Shown here: positions 32,412 to 41,111 of the stretch, piece by piece
Position numbering within the stretch: position 1 is the first letter of the stretch
How the letters are laid out: each line of letters starts with the position of its first letter
Assembly (NCBI RefSeq): GCF_030811655.1
Contig: NZ_JAUSRE010000023.1
Location: forward strand, 1 to 64,000
Source: Pseudarthrobacter enclensis
GTDB lineage: Bacteria; Actinomycetota; Actinomycetes; Actinomycetales; Micrococcaceae
DNA length: 64,000 nucleotides
Reading direction: 5' to 3'
The notes under the pieces: model-generated
Told to the model about the DNA's origin: nothing
Databases searched by the model: none
The model's input: only the letters and a program-made list of their open reading frames with translations
Position numbers and translations under genes: made by a program

Positions 32412-32663
32412 CCTTTTGCAGGCGCGTTCACAAGTCACGTCCCCTTTGACGGGTGCGAACGATTTCCTGAGCGGTGGGACGCCCTGTTCAGCGAACCACG
32501 CCGACAGTGCCGGTCGGTGCCTGGGCGAGGATCCCCGGCCTCTGCAGCTGGCTCTGGCCACAGACTCCGGGGCGTATCCGCCGTTTCATGAGCCTTTCCC
32601 TGTACCTGGTATGCCTCTCGGGGAACGGAAGCCCCCGGACGGGAAACCCGGGAGCGGGAGCCC

Positions 32664-33242
32664 TCAGGCGCCCGGCTTGGTCCTGAGGGTCTTGAGCGCA
32701 CGGGCCCAGGCTTCCACTTGGTCAAGGAGCGGGCCGAGCGCCTGGGTGGCCTGTTCAGTCGGGGCGAAGTCGGTGTAGTTGGTGAACTCACTGGCCAGGG
32801 GCAGGGCGACCTGGGCGCGGACATCGGCCATTTGAAGTTCAGCGGCGATCAGGCGCAGGTGTTCCACGGCCCGGATGCCGCCAGCGCTGCCGTAGCTGAC
32901 GAAACCTGCGGACTTGTTGTTCCATTCTGAATAGAGGAAGTCGATGGCGTTTTTCAGTGCCCCCGGTACGGAATGGTTGTATTCGCCGGTGACGAAGATG
33001 TAGCCGTCAAATGCCGTGATGGCTTCCGCCCAGGTCTTGGTGTGTTCATTGCTGTACTGGCCCAGCGACGGCGGCAGCGGCTCGTCGAGCAGCGGCAGCC
33101 CGTAGTCGGCTACGTCGATAAGTTCGAACGCCGCATCCCCTGCGCATTCGGAGGCCTGCTGGTATACCCAGTCGGCTACGGCCCGGCCTGCCCGGCCCGG
33201 GCGCGTACTTCCGGCAATGATGCCGATCTTCACCTTCATCAT
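32664..33242 (-). CDS. NAD(P)H-dependent FMN reductase
   Basis: A 192-residue flavodoxin-fold oxidoreductase of the NADPH_dep_FMN_red family (SsuE, ArsH, chromate reductase type). The FMN phosphate loop is IIAGSTRPGRAG, and GEYNHSVPGALKNAID is the family signature. It reduces FMN, quinones or similar electron acceptors with NAD(P)H. A MerR-type promoter facing it at 33432-33462 links it to the metal regulon. Some relatives, such as ArsH, oxidise or reduce metalloid compounds, but the Cys and loop features needed to tell them apart are not visible here. Confidence 0.9.
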   Translation of the reverse strand: MMKVKIGIIAGSTRPGRAGRAVADWVYQQASECAGDAAFELIDVADYGLPLLDEPLPPSLGQYSNEHTKTWAEAITAFDGYIFVTGEYNHSVPGALKNAIDFLYSEWNNKSAGFVSYGSAGGIRAVEHLRLIAAELQMADVRAQVALPLASEFTNYTDFAPTEQATQALGPLLDQVEAWARALKTLRTKPGA

Positions 33243-33431
33243 TGCGTCCTTTCCTTTAAGTTCCTGACCTGTCAGTTAGGGGCTGCCCCTTCCCCGAAAA
33301 AGGCACCCGCTCCGGAAACGGGAGGCCCGCAGCAGCAACGGTACGGTGGTGATTCATGACCGTTTGCTTCACTGCTGCGCCTTTCGATGTGGGCCGCTCA
33401 AGGGGATTCTGTTGTTCTTGTTCTCGCGCCT

Positions 33432-33462
33432 ATCGTGGTCCCTGCCCTTGGGGGAAGGTCAA
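33432..33462 (-). promoter_or_regulatory. MerR-type promoter of the FMN reductase gene
   Basis: On the minus strand TTGACC (33462-33457), a 19-base spacer with dyad TTCCC-CCAA-GGGCAGGG, then CACGAT (33437-33432). It points to the FMN reductase gene about 190 bp away. Confidence 0.6.
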
Positions 33463-33727
33463 GAGCCTCTCCCGGCCGGTTCCTGCGGGACAGGAGCGGT
33501 TTCCGTGAGGTTACGTTCCGGTGGCTTAAGGGCCGTTGCTGATGAGAGTCCTCGTGCCGGGGTCGAGGAAGAGCGCTTAGCGATGTGCTCCGGTGTGCTG
33601 AGGCCTACCGTACGACTGGCCGTCGCGCCGTCGATTGCCGCGCATGTTCATCTGATTGGGATGATGCTCGTGTCCGCAGTCGATACCGGGCGGGCGCCGG
33701 CGGCCTGTTCAGCTCAGGAAATTCGTT

Positions 33728-33757
33728 CTTGACCTTGCTCCACAGGGCAAGGTCAAG
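33728..33757. promoter_or_regulatory. Perfect MerR-type operator without an obvious gene
   Basis: CTTGACCTTGC and GCAAGGTCAAG form a perfect 11-bp inverted repeat with an 8-base centre (TCCACAGG), the same layout as the merR operator at 22671. Both arms hold a TTGAC element. The nearest plus-strand frame (33761 on) is not recognisable. Confidence 0.7.
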
Positions 33758-34063
33758 ACTGTGTTTATGGAGGCAATTTTTAGCAGGATCAGGATGCAGG
33801 TGGCTTCGAATGGGTGCGGCAACGGGTTATCTGGCGCACCCATTCCCTTTGGCCCCTCCCACAGCGGTCATCTGCATGAGCTGAGTTTCCGTTGGCCGCC
33901 GGGTCCACCGTTGTGCTGCCGCAGCCGGAGGGACCGGTGGATCTTCCGGGAAGCCAGGGAACCTCCGGGATTCCTGGGCTGAGGCTCCCGTGCAGGTGAT
34001 CTGCAAGTCCTGTCTAAACACCCACCCACCTAACCTTTCATCCGAAGAGGATGTGCATCTGTA

Positions 34064-34471
34064 TTGTCGACTGAAGTCCCCGCGCTCCCCGGCAAACCCC
34101 AACGGGACCTCGTCACGGGTCTGACCCCTCGGATCCCGACCTGCGCGGGTTGCGGCACTGATGCGTTCCTGACCTTCACAGTGTTTGTCCCGGCTCATTA
34201 CCCCGCTGGTCGTGCAGGGCTGAGGGCGGCCTCGGCGAGCTATTCCTGCAGTAACTGCGGGCAGGGAACTTCGCACGCCGTCCCCGCCGGGGTGGCGATG
34301 ATACGCCTGACGCACGAAGGGCCCGTGCATGGGTCCCCCTTTTGCGGCGCCTGGCTGCTGAAAGGGCCGCCGCGGCCACGAAGGCAACCCTTGATGGGAT
34401 GCTTTGGCACGAGTGGCGAATTGCTTTGTGCGGCAGATTACAGACCGGGTGTAGTTGGGGGCCTAGGTTGA
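34064..34471 (+). CDS. Putative zinc-ribbon protein
   Basis: A 135-residue frame from TTG 34064. It contains CAGCGTDAFLTFTVFVP and, 40 residues on, ASYSCSNCGQG; two CxxC knuckles at this distance suggest a zinc ribbon. The C-terminal third looks less protein-like and may be non-coding or shifted. The ribosome-binding site (GAAGAGG) is rather far from the start. It ends 50 bp before the isochorismatase-like gene. Confidence 0.45.
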   Translation: MSTEVPALPGKPQRDLVTGLTPRIPTCAGCGTDAFLTFTVFVPAHYPAGRAGLRAASASYSCSNCGQGTSHAVPAGVAMIRLTHEGPVHGSPFCGAWLLKGPPRPRRQPLMGCFGTSGELLCAADYRPGVVGGLG

Positions 34472-34520
34472 TCAGGCAGGCGTGCTGTGCACGTATCCGG
34501 CTTGAAAGAGGAGAAATTCG

Positions 34521-35177
34521 ATGCAGTTTGACAGCGCAACGACCGCACTTGTCCTGACCGATCCACAGAATGATTTCCTCAGCCCCGACGGTGTGGCGTG
34601 GGAACTGGTAGGAAAGAGCGTGGAGAAAAACCATACCGTCGATCACATTGAGCAATTACTGGCATCCGCTAAATCAGGCGGCTACGGGGTGTTCGTGTCT
34701 CCGCACTATTATTTTCCGCACGATCACCAATGGGATTTCGGCGGAACGCTGGAGAAGAAGATGCATGAGATTGGGATGTTTGACCGCTCCGGGCCGCTGG
34801 AGCTGGCCGGGTTCAGGGATTCCGGTGCGGATTGGCTGGACCGGTTCAAGCCTTTCCTGGACGATGGCAGGACGGTGATTTGCAGCCCGCACAAGGTGTA
34901 CGGGCCGGAGCAGAATGACCTGGTGCTCCAGCTTCGGAAACGGGGGATCAGTAAGATCGTCCTGGCCGGCATGTCAGCGAATCTCTGCGTCGAAAGTCAC
35001 CTGCGTGAACTGCTTGAACAGGGTTTCGAGGTTGCCGTTGTGGCCGACGCGACAGCCGCGGCGCAGCATCCCGAACTCGGAGACGGTTATGAAGCGGCCC
35101 TGACGAACTTCAACTATATTGCCGGGGCAGTGCTTTCCACCGAGGACGCCGTTGAACAGTTCGCTTCCCAGTCATGA
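34521..35177 (+). CDS. Isochorismatase-family cysteine hydrolase
   Basis: A 218-residue hydrolase of the isochorismatase/nicotinamidase superfamily. The catalytic triad is visible: Asp14 in VLTDPQNDFL, Lys125 in SPHKVYGPEQND and Cys156 in MSANLCVESH. The family hydrolyses ureido, amide or vinyl-ether bonds; the substrate cannot be told. The start has a clear AGAGGAG site. It is followed by a GH15 gene 73 bp downstream on the same strand. Confidence 0.9.
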   Translation: MQFDSATTALVLTDPQNDFLSPDGVAWELVGKSVEKNHTVDHIEQLLASAKSGGYGVFVSPHYYFPHDHQWDFGGTLEKKMHEIGMFDRSGPLELAGFRDSGADWLDRFKPFLDDGRTVICSPHKVYGPEQNDLVLQLRKRGISKIVLAGMSANLCVESHLRELLEQGFEVAVVADATAAAQHPELGDGYEAALTNFNYIAGAVLSTEDAVEQFASQS

Positions 35178-35250
35178 GGACTGACGCTCCGGGTTGGCCG
35201 GCCTGCGGGGTTTCTCCGCTGCCCCGGATACTGTCCGTCAGGGCGGCCCA

Positions 35251-37104
35251 ATGACGAGCACGCCGATCGCAGCCTACGGGGTGCTTTCTGACTGCCGGTC
35301 AGCGGCACTGGTCAGCGCTGAAGGGTCGGTGGACTGGCTGTGCCTTCCGCGGTTCGACAGCCCGTCGGTGTTGGGCCGGCTTCTGGGTGAGGAGGCCGGA
35401 TTCTGGTCGATCCGTCCGGTTGGCGACTTTACCTCCTCCCGCCGGTACGTCGGTCCGAGCATGGTCCTCGAGACCACTTTTCATGCCGGTGAGGGGGAAG
35501 TAATCCTGACCGATGCTCTGGCTCTTGGGGATGGGAACAGGGGCCATGATCTAGGTTCCGGGTCGCCCGGGGCCCTGTTGCGGGTGGTTTCCTGCACGCG
35601 GGGAACGGTGGAGCTTGACGTGGTCTTCGTGGCCCGGCCCGAATACGGGTCTATACGCCCGTTGGTCCGGCCCGAATCAGGCGGGTTGCTGGTGCGGGGA
35701 GGGGCGGCGGTGCTCGCGCTTTCCGCGCCTGTCCTGTTCGCGGTCGACGGCGACGTCGCCCGGTCCCGCCTCGTCATGGAGAAAGGTGACACCTGGGGTT
35801 TCGCCTTGGACCACGCCACGAGCTCGGAGGCTGCGCCGGCTTTCTGGGGGCAGGAGGAGATCAGGGGCCGGCTTGCGGACACTGTTGAAGGCTGGGCGAG
35901 CTGGTCGGGGATGCACCAGAACTACACCGGTCCGTGGCAGGACTTGGTCGCGCTCAGCGGCCGGGTCCTGCAGGCGCTGACGTTCTACCCCACGGGGGCG
36001 ATTGTCGCCGCTCCCACGACGTCCCTGCCGGAAGTCGTTGGAGGCCTGCGCAACTGGGACTACCGTTACACGTGGATACGGGATGCAAGCATGACGCTGC
36101 AGGCCCTTTGGGTTGCCGCCTGCCCGGACGAGGCCGGAAAGTTCTTTCGTTTCCTGGCCACGGCCGGTTCGGGCCAACTGGGCAGAGGTGATGAACTGCA
36201 GATCATGTACGGGATCGGCGGGGAGCGGGACTTGTCAGAACGGGAACTGCCGCACCTGCCGGGGTGGCGTTCGAGCACCCCGGTCAGGGTGGGCAACGCC
36301 GCATGGCGCCAACGTCAGCTTGACGTTTACGGGGAACTGTTGGACGCTGCGGCGACCCTGCCCGAATACCTCGCCGGCATGGACTCCGACACCCGCAGGT
36401 TCCTTGCAGATGCCGCGGATGCGGCCGCTGACCGGTGGCAGTCCCCGGACCACGGGATCTGGGAGTTCCGCCGTGCACCCCGCCATTACCTGTACTCGAA
36501 ACTCATGTGCTGGGTGGCTGTGGACCGGGCAATCAGCCTTGCCGCCCTGTTGGATGCCACTGACAGGATTCCGCGTTGGCGGCAGGCCCGCGAAGAAATA
36601 GCCGCAGCCATAACCAGCGAGGGCTGGAGCGAAACTGCGAACGCGTTTACGCAGGCGTTTGGTTCAGACCACCTGGATGCCTCGGCCCTGATGCTGTCCA
36701 TTGTTGGTTTCCTGCCGGGGGATGATCCCCGGATGCTGGCAACCATTGATGCGGTCCAGGAGCATCTGACGGATGCGCGGGGACTGGTGTACCGGTATGG
36801 GGTCGAAGACGGGTTGCCCGGGGCCGAAGGGACTTTTTTGCTGTGCACGTTCTGGCTCGCCCACGCCCTCGCCCTGGCCGGGTCCCTCGAACGCGCCCGG
36901 GACGTGTTTGGATCCGCAGCCGCCTTCGCGACGGATCTTGGCCTCCTCTCAGAAGAAGCGGACCCCGGCAGTGGTGAACTGCTGGGAAACTTCCCGCAGG
37001 CTTTCAGTCATATCGGGCTGGTCAACGCTGCCTGGGCAATCAGCCGGGCAGAAGAAAAAAGCGGGGGATCCCCGCCTCCGGGGCCCCGCGGGACGCAGGG
37101 CTAA
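35251..37104 (+). CDS. Glycoside hydrolase family 15 protein
   Basis: A 617-residue glucoamylase/trehalase-type enzyme. The N-terminal beta domain begins PIAAYGVLSDCRSAALVS and holds VDWLCLPRFDSPSVLG, typical of the trehalase-like N domain. The (alpha/alpha)6 barrel follows, with RNWDYRYTWIRDASMTLQAL and HGIWEFR. GH15 enzymes hydrolyse alpha-glucosidic bonds with inversion. ATG 35251 (MTSTPIAAYG) fits the family start; the frame extends upstream without similarity. The VTT gene starts three bases after its stop, which suggests one transcript. Confidence 0.93.
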   Translation: MTSTPIAAYGVLSDCRSAALVSAEGSVDWLCLPRFDSPSVLGRLLGEEAGFWSIRPVGDFTSSRRYVGPSMVLETTFHAGEGEVILTDALALGDGNRGHDLGSGSPGALLRVVSCTRGTVELDVVFVARPEYGSIRPLVRPESGGLLVRGGAAVLALSAPVLFAVDGDVARSRLVMEKGDTWGFALDHATSSEAAPAFWGQEEIRGRLADTVEGWASWSGMHQNYTGPWQDLVALSGRVLQALTFYPTGAIVAAPTTSLPEVVGGLRNWDYRYTWIRDASMTLQALWVAACPDEAGKFFRFLATAGSGQLGRGDELQIMYGIGGERDLSERELPHLPGWRSSTPVRVGNAAWRQRQLDVYGELLDAAATLPEYLAGMDSDTRRFLADAADAAADRWQSPDHGIWEFRRAPRHYLYSKLMCWVAVDRAISLAALLDATDRIPRWRQAREEIAAAITSEGWSETANAFTQAFGSDHLDASALMLSIVGFLPGDDPRMLATIDAVQEHLTDARGLVYRYGVEDGLPGAEGTFLLCTFWLAHALALAGSLERARDVFGSAAAFATDLGLLSEEADPGSGELLGNFPQAFSHIGLVNAAWAISRAEEKSGGSPPPGPRGTQG

Positions 37105-37107
37105 CCG

Positions 37108-37773
37108 GTGGCACGGTCCCTGCCGGGCCGTCACCGGGCCTTGATCCGCCTGGTGTGGTTGCTGGTTTTCATTGCCGCTGCTGCTGCGGCCGTGCTTTTG
37201 TTCCCCCTCCCGTCGGTGGATGATCTGCAGCGGTATTTCACGGGCACGCCGTGGGGTGCGGGAGTTTTTATCCTGGGCTATGCCGCCCTGACGCTTTCCC
37301 CAGTGCCGAAGAATCTCTTGTCCATTGGTGCCGGCGTGGTTTTTGGTTTCGCCGGCGGAACGGGGGTGGTGTTGTCCGCGGCGCTGCTGGGAGCGACGGC
37401 TGCTTTCTGGCTGGGACGCTGGTTGGGGCGGGACGCTGTGGAGGCGTTCACGGGAGCGGGAGTGGAGAAACTGGACGGTCTTCTTCGACGGAGAGGCTTC
37501 ACCGCGGTAGTCGGGGTACGGCTGGTGCCGGTGCTTCCCTTTACCGCGATCAATTACCTGGCCGGCTTGACATCCGTTTCCTGGTGGCCCTATCTCCTGG
37601 GCACAGCGGTGGGAATCCTGCCGGGCACTCTCAGTTACGTGACCCTGGGCGCCTTCGGCGCGCAGCTGGGATGGCAGGTTCAGTCCGCGGCGGCCGCTCT
37701 GGGCCTGCTGACCATCGCCGGGTTGGTCGTGGCCGCACGCATGCGGCGGCAGAAAGGGGCAGGGAATGTTTGA
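37108..37773 (+). CDS. VTT-domain (TVP38/TMEM64, DedA-like) membrane protein
   Basis: A 221-residue protein with five or six helices and a central VTT domain. Landmarks are GYAALTLSPVPKNLLSIGAGVVFG, GRWLGRD and RLVPVLPFTAINYLAGLTSVSW. These proteins are linked to lipid scrambling and membrane stress; E. coli YdjX and YdjZ belong here. GTG 37108 follows the GH15 stop closely. The end overlaps the next gene by eight bases. The neighbouring phosphatidyltransferase, disulfide reductase and ABC genes recall the ydj-ynj locus of E. coli. Confidence 0.9.
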   Translation: MARSLPGRHRALIRLVWLLVFIAAAAAAVLLFPLPSVDDLQRYFTGTPWGAGVFILGYAALTLSPVPKNLLSIGAGVVFGFAGGTGVVLSAALLGATAAFWLGRWLGRDAVEAFTGAGVEKLDGLLRRRGFTAVVGVRLVPVLPFTAINYLAGLTSVSWWPYLLGTAVGILPGTLSYVTLGAFGAQLGWQVQSAAAALGLLTIAGLVVAARMRRQKGAGNV

Positions 37774-38392
37774 CGCCCTGCTGCGCCACCACACCGGGCC
37801 CGTCCTTGACCGGATGGCTTCGGCAGCGGACCGGACCTGGGTCACCCCTGACCGGCTGACCGGCCTGAACCTGGTCCTGGGTCTGGCCAGCGCAGGGCTG
37901 GCCGCGGCCCAATGGTGGCTTCCGGCGCTGGCCGCGTGGCTCCTGAGCAGGCTGGCCGACGGCCTGGACGGGCCGCTGGCCCGTCTCAGGCGCCACCGGT
38001 CAGGGCAGGAGGATCCCGGCCGGGGCGGATTCTGGGATATCAGCGCTGACTTCGTCGTCTACGGCGCCACTGTCGTCGGGGTGGCGCTGGGTGCCACGTC
38101 GGCCTTCGCCGCCCCGTGGCTGCCGTTCCTGTTGGTCCTCTTCGCCTACTACATCAACGGTGCCGTGTTCCTCGCGTTTTCCTCCATTGCCGAGAAAACC
38201 GGACGCCAGCTCGATGACGGACGGTCGCTGTCCTTCCTCGGCGGACTGGCCGAGGGGGCTGAGACCATTGTGGTGCACAGCGTGTGGCTGATCTTCCCCG
38301 GGATCGCCTGGCTGACCGCAAGCGTCTGGGCCGTTTTGGTAGGGGTCAGCGCCGCCCACCGGATCCTGGCCGGGTACCGGGCCCTGAGCTGA
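37766..38392 (+). CDS. CDP-alcohol phosphatidyltransferase family protein
   Basis: A 208-residue integral membrane enzyme that joins a CDP-linked lipid to an alcohol. The metal-binding motif is present: Asp65 and Asp68 in RLADGLDGPLAR, then G87xxxD91xxxD95 in GGFWDISAD. The gap between Arg73 and Gly87 is 13 residues, longer than the usual 8. It resembles E. coli YnjF. It overlaps the VTT gene by eight bases, and its last 47 bases overlap the convergent disulfide-reductase gene. Confidence 0.88.
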   Translation: MFDALLRHHTGPVLDRMASAADRTWVTPDRLTGLNLVLGLASAGLAAAQWWLPALAAWLLSRLADGLDGPLARLRRHRSGQEDPGRGGFWDISADFVVYGATVVGVALGATSAFAAPWLPFLLVLFAYYINGAVFLAFSSIAEKTGRQLDDGRSLSFLGGLAEGAETIVVHSVWLIFPGIAWLTASVWAVLVGVSAAHRILAGYRALS

Positions 38393-39794
38393 TCCGGCCC
38401 CCGTCAATGGCCAGCCGCCGGATCCTGGCCAACACCTTGATGGCAGTACCGGTCAGCGGGGAAGCCAGGCGTTCGCGGACATCCGCCACGGCGGCGTTCC
38501 ACACACCGTCCGAGTACGTGGGGTAGGCGTGGGTGGCACCGGCGATGTCTGAGGTCCGCAGCTTCTTGTGCACAGCCAGGGACAGCTCGGCGAGGGATTC
38601 CCCTGCCCTGGGGCCCACGATGGTGCCCCCGGTAACACGGCCGCCCGCGCCCACCAGCAGGCGTGTGAAACCCTCGGTCCTGTCCTCCGTGACGGCCCGG
38701 TCCAGGTGTGAATGCCACACAGTCCGGGACCTCCCGGTCTCACCGCCGTCGGTGCTGTTGACGGTGGCGATTTCCGGTGAGGTGTAGGTGACCCGGGGGA
38801 CCGCGGTGCTGATCCGGCGCCGGAGGCCGAGCACCGCGTTGGCGGCAGCCACGCTGGCGTGGACGCCGGCCAGATGGGTGAACTGCGGATGCGCGGTGAC
38901 ATCACCTGCCGCCCAGATCAAGGGGTTGGAGGTCCTCATGCGTGCATCAGTGATCACGTGCCCGCGCCCGTCCACGCGGACGCCGACGTGCTCGAGCCCA
39001 AGGGCCGTGGTCCGTGGAGTGCGGCCTGTCGCCAGCAGCACGATGGAGGCGCCAACGACCGTTCCGTCCGCCAATTGAAGCTGTATATCCCCGGGGCTGG
39101 TTGCATGGGTAACGCTGGAGTTTTCCAGGATGGTCACCCCATCGGCCGTGAGGCTTTCCCGCACAATGTCAACAGCTTCCGGTATTTCTTTCGCCAGGAT
39201 CCGGGAGCGGACGATCATCGTGACCTCGGAGCCGAGCCGGGCGAAGGCCTGACCGAGTTCACAGGCAATCGGGCCGCCGCCCAGAATCGCGAGGCGGGCC
39301 GGCAGCCGTGTCAGGTCCCAGATTGTTTCGGAGGTGACGGTCCGGGCCGGGTCCAGCCCGGGCACGCCGGGGTCCGCAGGCTGGGCGCCGGTGGCTATCA
39401 ACGCCTGCCGGAACCGTAAGGGGCGTCCGTCCAGTGCTGCGGTTCCGGCTCCGGTGAAGGTGATCCGGCCGGACAGGACTTCGACGCCTGCCTGTTCCAG
39501 GGCCTGCGGCGTGTCTACGGGTTCGATCGTGCGAATGGTGTTGGCGATGCGGTCCCGGACGGCCGGGAAGTCAGCTTCCCGGCCGGTGTGCTCCCGCAGC
39601 GTTTTGGCCTGCGCGGCGGCGGAGAGGAGCGTTTTGGAGGGAACGCAGCCGGTCCAGAGGCAGTCCCCTCCGGTGCGTCCCTGCTCCACCAGGACGGTGC
39701 TGGCACCGAAACCGGCGGCCGTCTTGGCGCCGACAATTCCTGCTGTTCCTCCGCCGAGGACCAGGAAGTCGATCATTCCGTCGCTGGATGCCAT
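38346..39794 (-). CDS. MerA-like FAD disulfide reductase
   Basis: A 482-residue pyridine-nucleotide disulfide oxidoreductase. FAD site VLGGGTAGIVGA; redox Cys pair in GGDCLWTGCVPSK; NAD(P) site ILGGGPIACELGQAFARLG; ATG-type motifs and WAAGDVTAHPQF; C-terminal dimer domain ending HAYPTYSDGVWNAA. It lacks the C-terminal Cys pair of MerA, so mercury reduction is doubtful. The substrate is unknown. ATG 39794 has AAGGATC upstream. It is convergent with the phosphatidyltransferase and divergent from the methyltransferase. VTT domains are found fused to such reductases in some bacteria, which supports a shared pathway. Confidence 0.88.
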   Translation of the reverse strand: MASSDGMIDFLVLGGGTAGIVGAKTAAGFGASTVLVEQGRTGGDCLWTGCVPSKTLLSAAAQAKTLREHTGREADFPAVRDRIANTIRTIEPVDTPQALEQAGVEVLSGRITFTGAGTAALDGRPLRFRQALIATGAQPADPGVPGLDPARTVTSETIWDLTRLPARLAILGGGPIACELGQAFARLGSEVTMIVRSRILAKEIPEAVDIVRESLTADGVTILENSSVTHATSPGDIQLQLADGTVVGASIVLLATGRTPRTTALGLEHVGVRVDGRGHVITDARMRTSNPLIWAAGDVTAHPQFTHLAGVHASVAAANAVLGLRRRISTAVPRVTYTSPEIATVNSTDGGETGRSRTVWHSHLDRAVTEDRTEGFTRLLVGAGGRVTGGTIVGPRAGESLAELSLAVHKKLRTSDIAGATHAYPTYSDGVWNAAVADVRERLASPLTGTAIKVLARIRRLAIDGGRISSGPGTRPGSGGRR

Positions 39795-40545
39795 GATGAA
39801 GATCCTTACGTTCGTTGCCGGCTGCTTCCTGCGCATTTATTCAGCCAAGGAGTGGGTTATCCCAGACAAGTACACAGCATTCGCGCCGTTTTACGATGCC
39901 CTTTCCGGAGAATATCCGGTGTACCGGGCCGGAAGGGTCCGCGGGATCAACGGCTTGGCCCCGGCGGCCGGGCAGCAGGTCCTGGACCTGGGCTGCGGGA
40001 CCGGGCTTAACTTTCCGCTGCTCCAGCAAAGAATAGGTCCCTCGGGGACCATTGTCGGAATCGACCGGAGCGACCGCATGCTGGACCAGGCGCGCCGCCG
40101 GGCCGCAAAGGCCGGATGGGACAACATCATTCTCATCCAGGCGGACGCCGTCGAAATGGACCCCGCAACCATCCGTGCCGTCATGCAAAGCCAGGGCGGA
40201 AAGGGGCTCTCTGACGCCGCCCTGGCCACCTACGCGCTCTCATTGATGCCGGAATGGCGGAAAGCCTGGGCCAACACGGCGGAGCTGCTGCGCGATGATG
40301 CCCGGGTCGCCGTGGTGGACATGCAGGACCCGGTCAGTTGGGCCCGCCTGCTCACTCCCTTGGCCCGGGCGGCCTGCGCCGTGGCCGGCGCGGACATCAC
40401 AGCGCATCCCTGGCAGGCCGTCGAGGAGGACTGCACCGACGTCATCCGGGCCTCCGCCCGGGCAGGACATCTGCAGATCCGCGCCGGAACGCTGCCAGGG
40501 ATTGGCCGGCGCCGGAATGTGCAGCGCGCCGGCAGCGGAAACTAA
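39793..40545 (+). CDS. Class I SAM-dependent methyltransferase
   Basis: A methyltransferase with the UbiE/COQ5-like fold. The SAM-binding motif I is VLDLGCGTGLNF, motif II is GIDRSDRMLDQAR, and IQADAVEMD follows. A typical N-terminus would be DKYTAFAPFYDAL. The only in-frame ATGs are at 39793 and 39796, which overlap the start codon of the divergent reductase gene. An AAGGAG site instead precedes a GTT-ATC stretch at about 39857, so the true start is unclear. The substrate is unknown. Confidence 0.8.
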   Translation: MMKILTFVAGCFLRIYSAKEWVIPDKYTAFAPFYDALSGEYPVYRAGRVRGINGLAPAAGQQVLDLGCGTGLNFPLLQQRIGPSGTIVGIDRSDRMLDQARRRAAKAGWDNIILIQADAVEMDPATIRAVMQSQGGKGLSDAALATYALSLMPEWRKAWANTAELLRDDARVAVVDMQDPVSWARLLTPLARAACAVAGADITAHPWQAVEEDCTDVIRASARAGHLQIRAGTLPGIGRRRNVQRAGSGN

Positions 40546-41111
40546 ACACCGGACCCGTGATGACCACGCCCGCCCAGCCCGGGAGCGGGGATGGCTGCGA
40601 ACACCCCATGCCAGCTCCGCCGGATGCCAGATCCCGAAGAAGTGCGTTCGGTCCAGGGCCTGCGCCTGCGGCGGCCCTCTTTCGCCCAAGCATGCATGTT
40701 TCCACCGAGCATGCAGGAAGGAGGCTGGAGGCACGAATGAACTTCGTCAGACGCGGCTAAGGGGCGAAGGAAGAGCACGGCGAACACTACTGCGCCGGTG
40801 AGGTAAGAACGTCCATGGTGACCGGCACAAAACCAACTCACCCTGCTTGCGGGGGGGGGGAGGCTCAGCAGCATGTCCGCCCCACGAAAGGGGCCAGGTG
40901 CGCGGTGCGTGGGCGGGACAGGCGCGGCTGCACGGCGTGTCATCAGAGAGTTGAGCTGCCGGGGCCGTTCTGGTTGGCCTCCTGTCCGCTCAGCGGCAAG
41001 GGGAAAAATACGCGGTCCCTGTGTGCCCCAGGTTACTTAACCGCCGGGCCTTGGGCCGTAGGGTTTGTCCGGTATCAACGACTATCTTCGTGCAGGATGA
41101 AAGGCGGCCCA
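40546..41111. other. Intergenic region with a G10 tract
   Basis: About 565 bases between the methyltransferase and radical SAM genes. A run of ten G lies at 40851-40860. A 66-codon frame at 40560-40760 has no family features. No firm gene is seen. Confidence 0.5.

Larger units (their letters stand above)
33243..34063. other. Intergenic region with two MerR-type dyads
   Basis: About 800 bases. Apart from the dyads at 33432 and 33728, frames here overlap one another and show no family signatures. The stretch may be decayed coding DNA. Confidence 0.45.

Noticed and set aside
33346..33982. Overlapping plus-strand frames around the operator at 33728
   Set aside because: No ribosome-binding sites, no family motifs, and an operator lies inside one of them.
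20000..34000. CRISPR array or phage genes in the island
   Set aside because: No regularly spaced repeats with unique spacers and no structural phage proteins are visible; the only tandem repeat is the YHS duplication.
40560..40760. 66-codon frame before the radical SAM gene as a peptide precursor
   Set aside because: No leader or core pattern, no repeats, one Cys only, and a gap of 350 bp to the enzyme.
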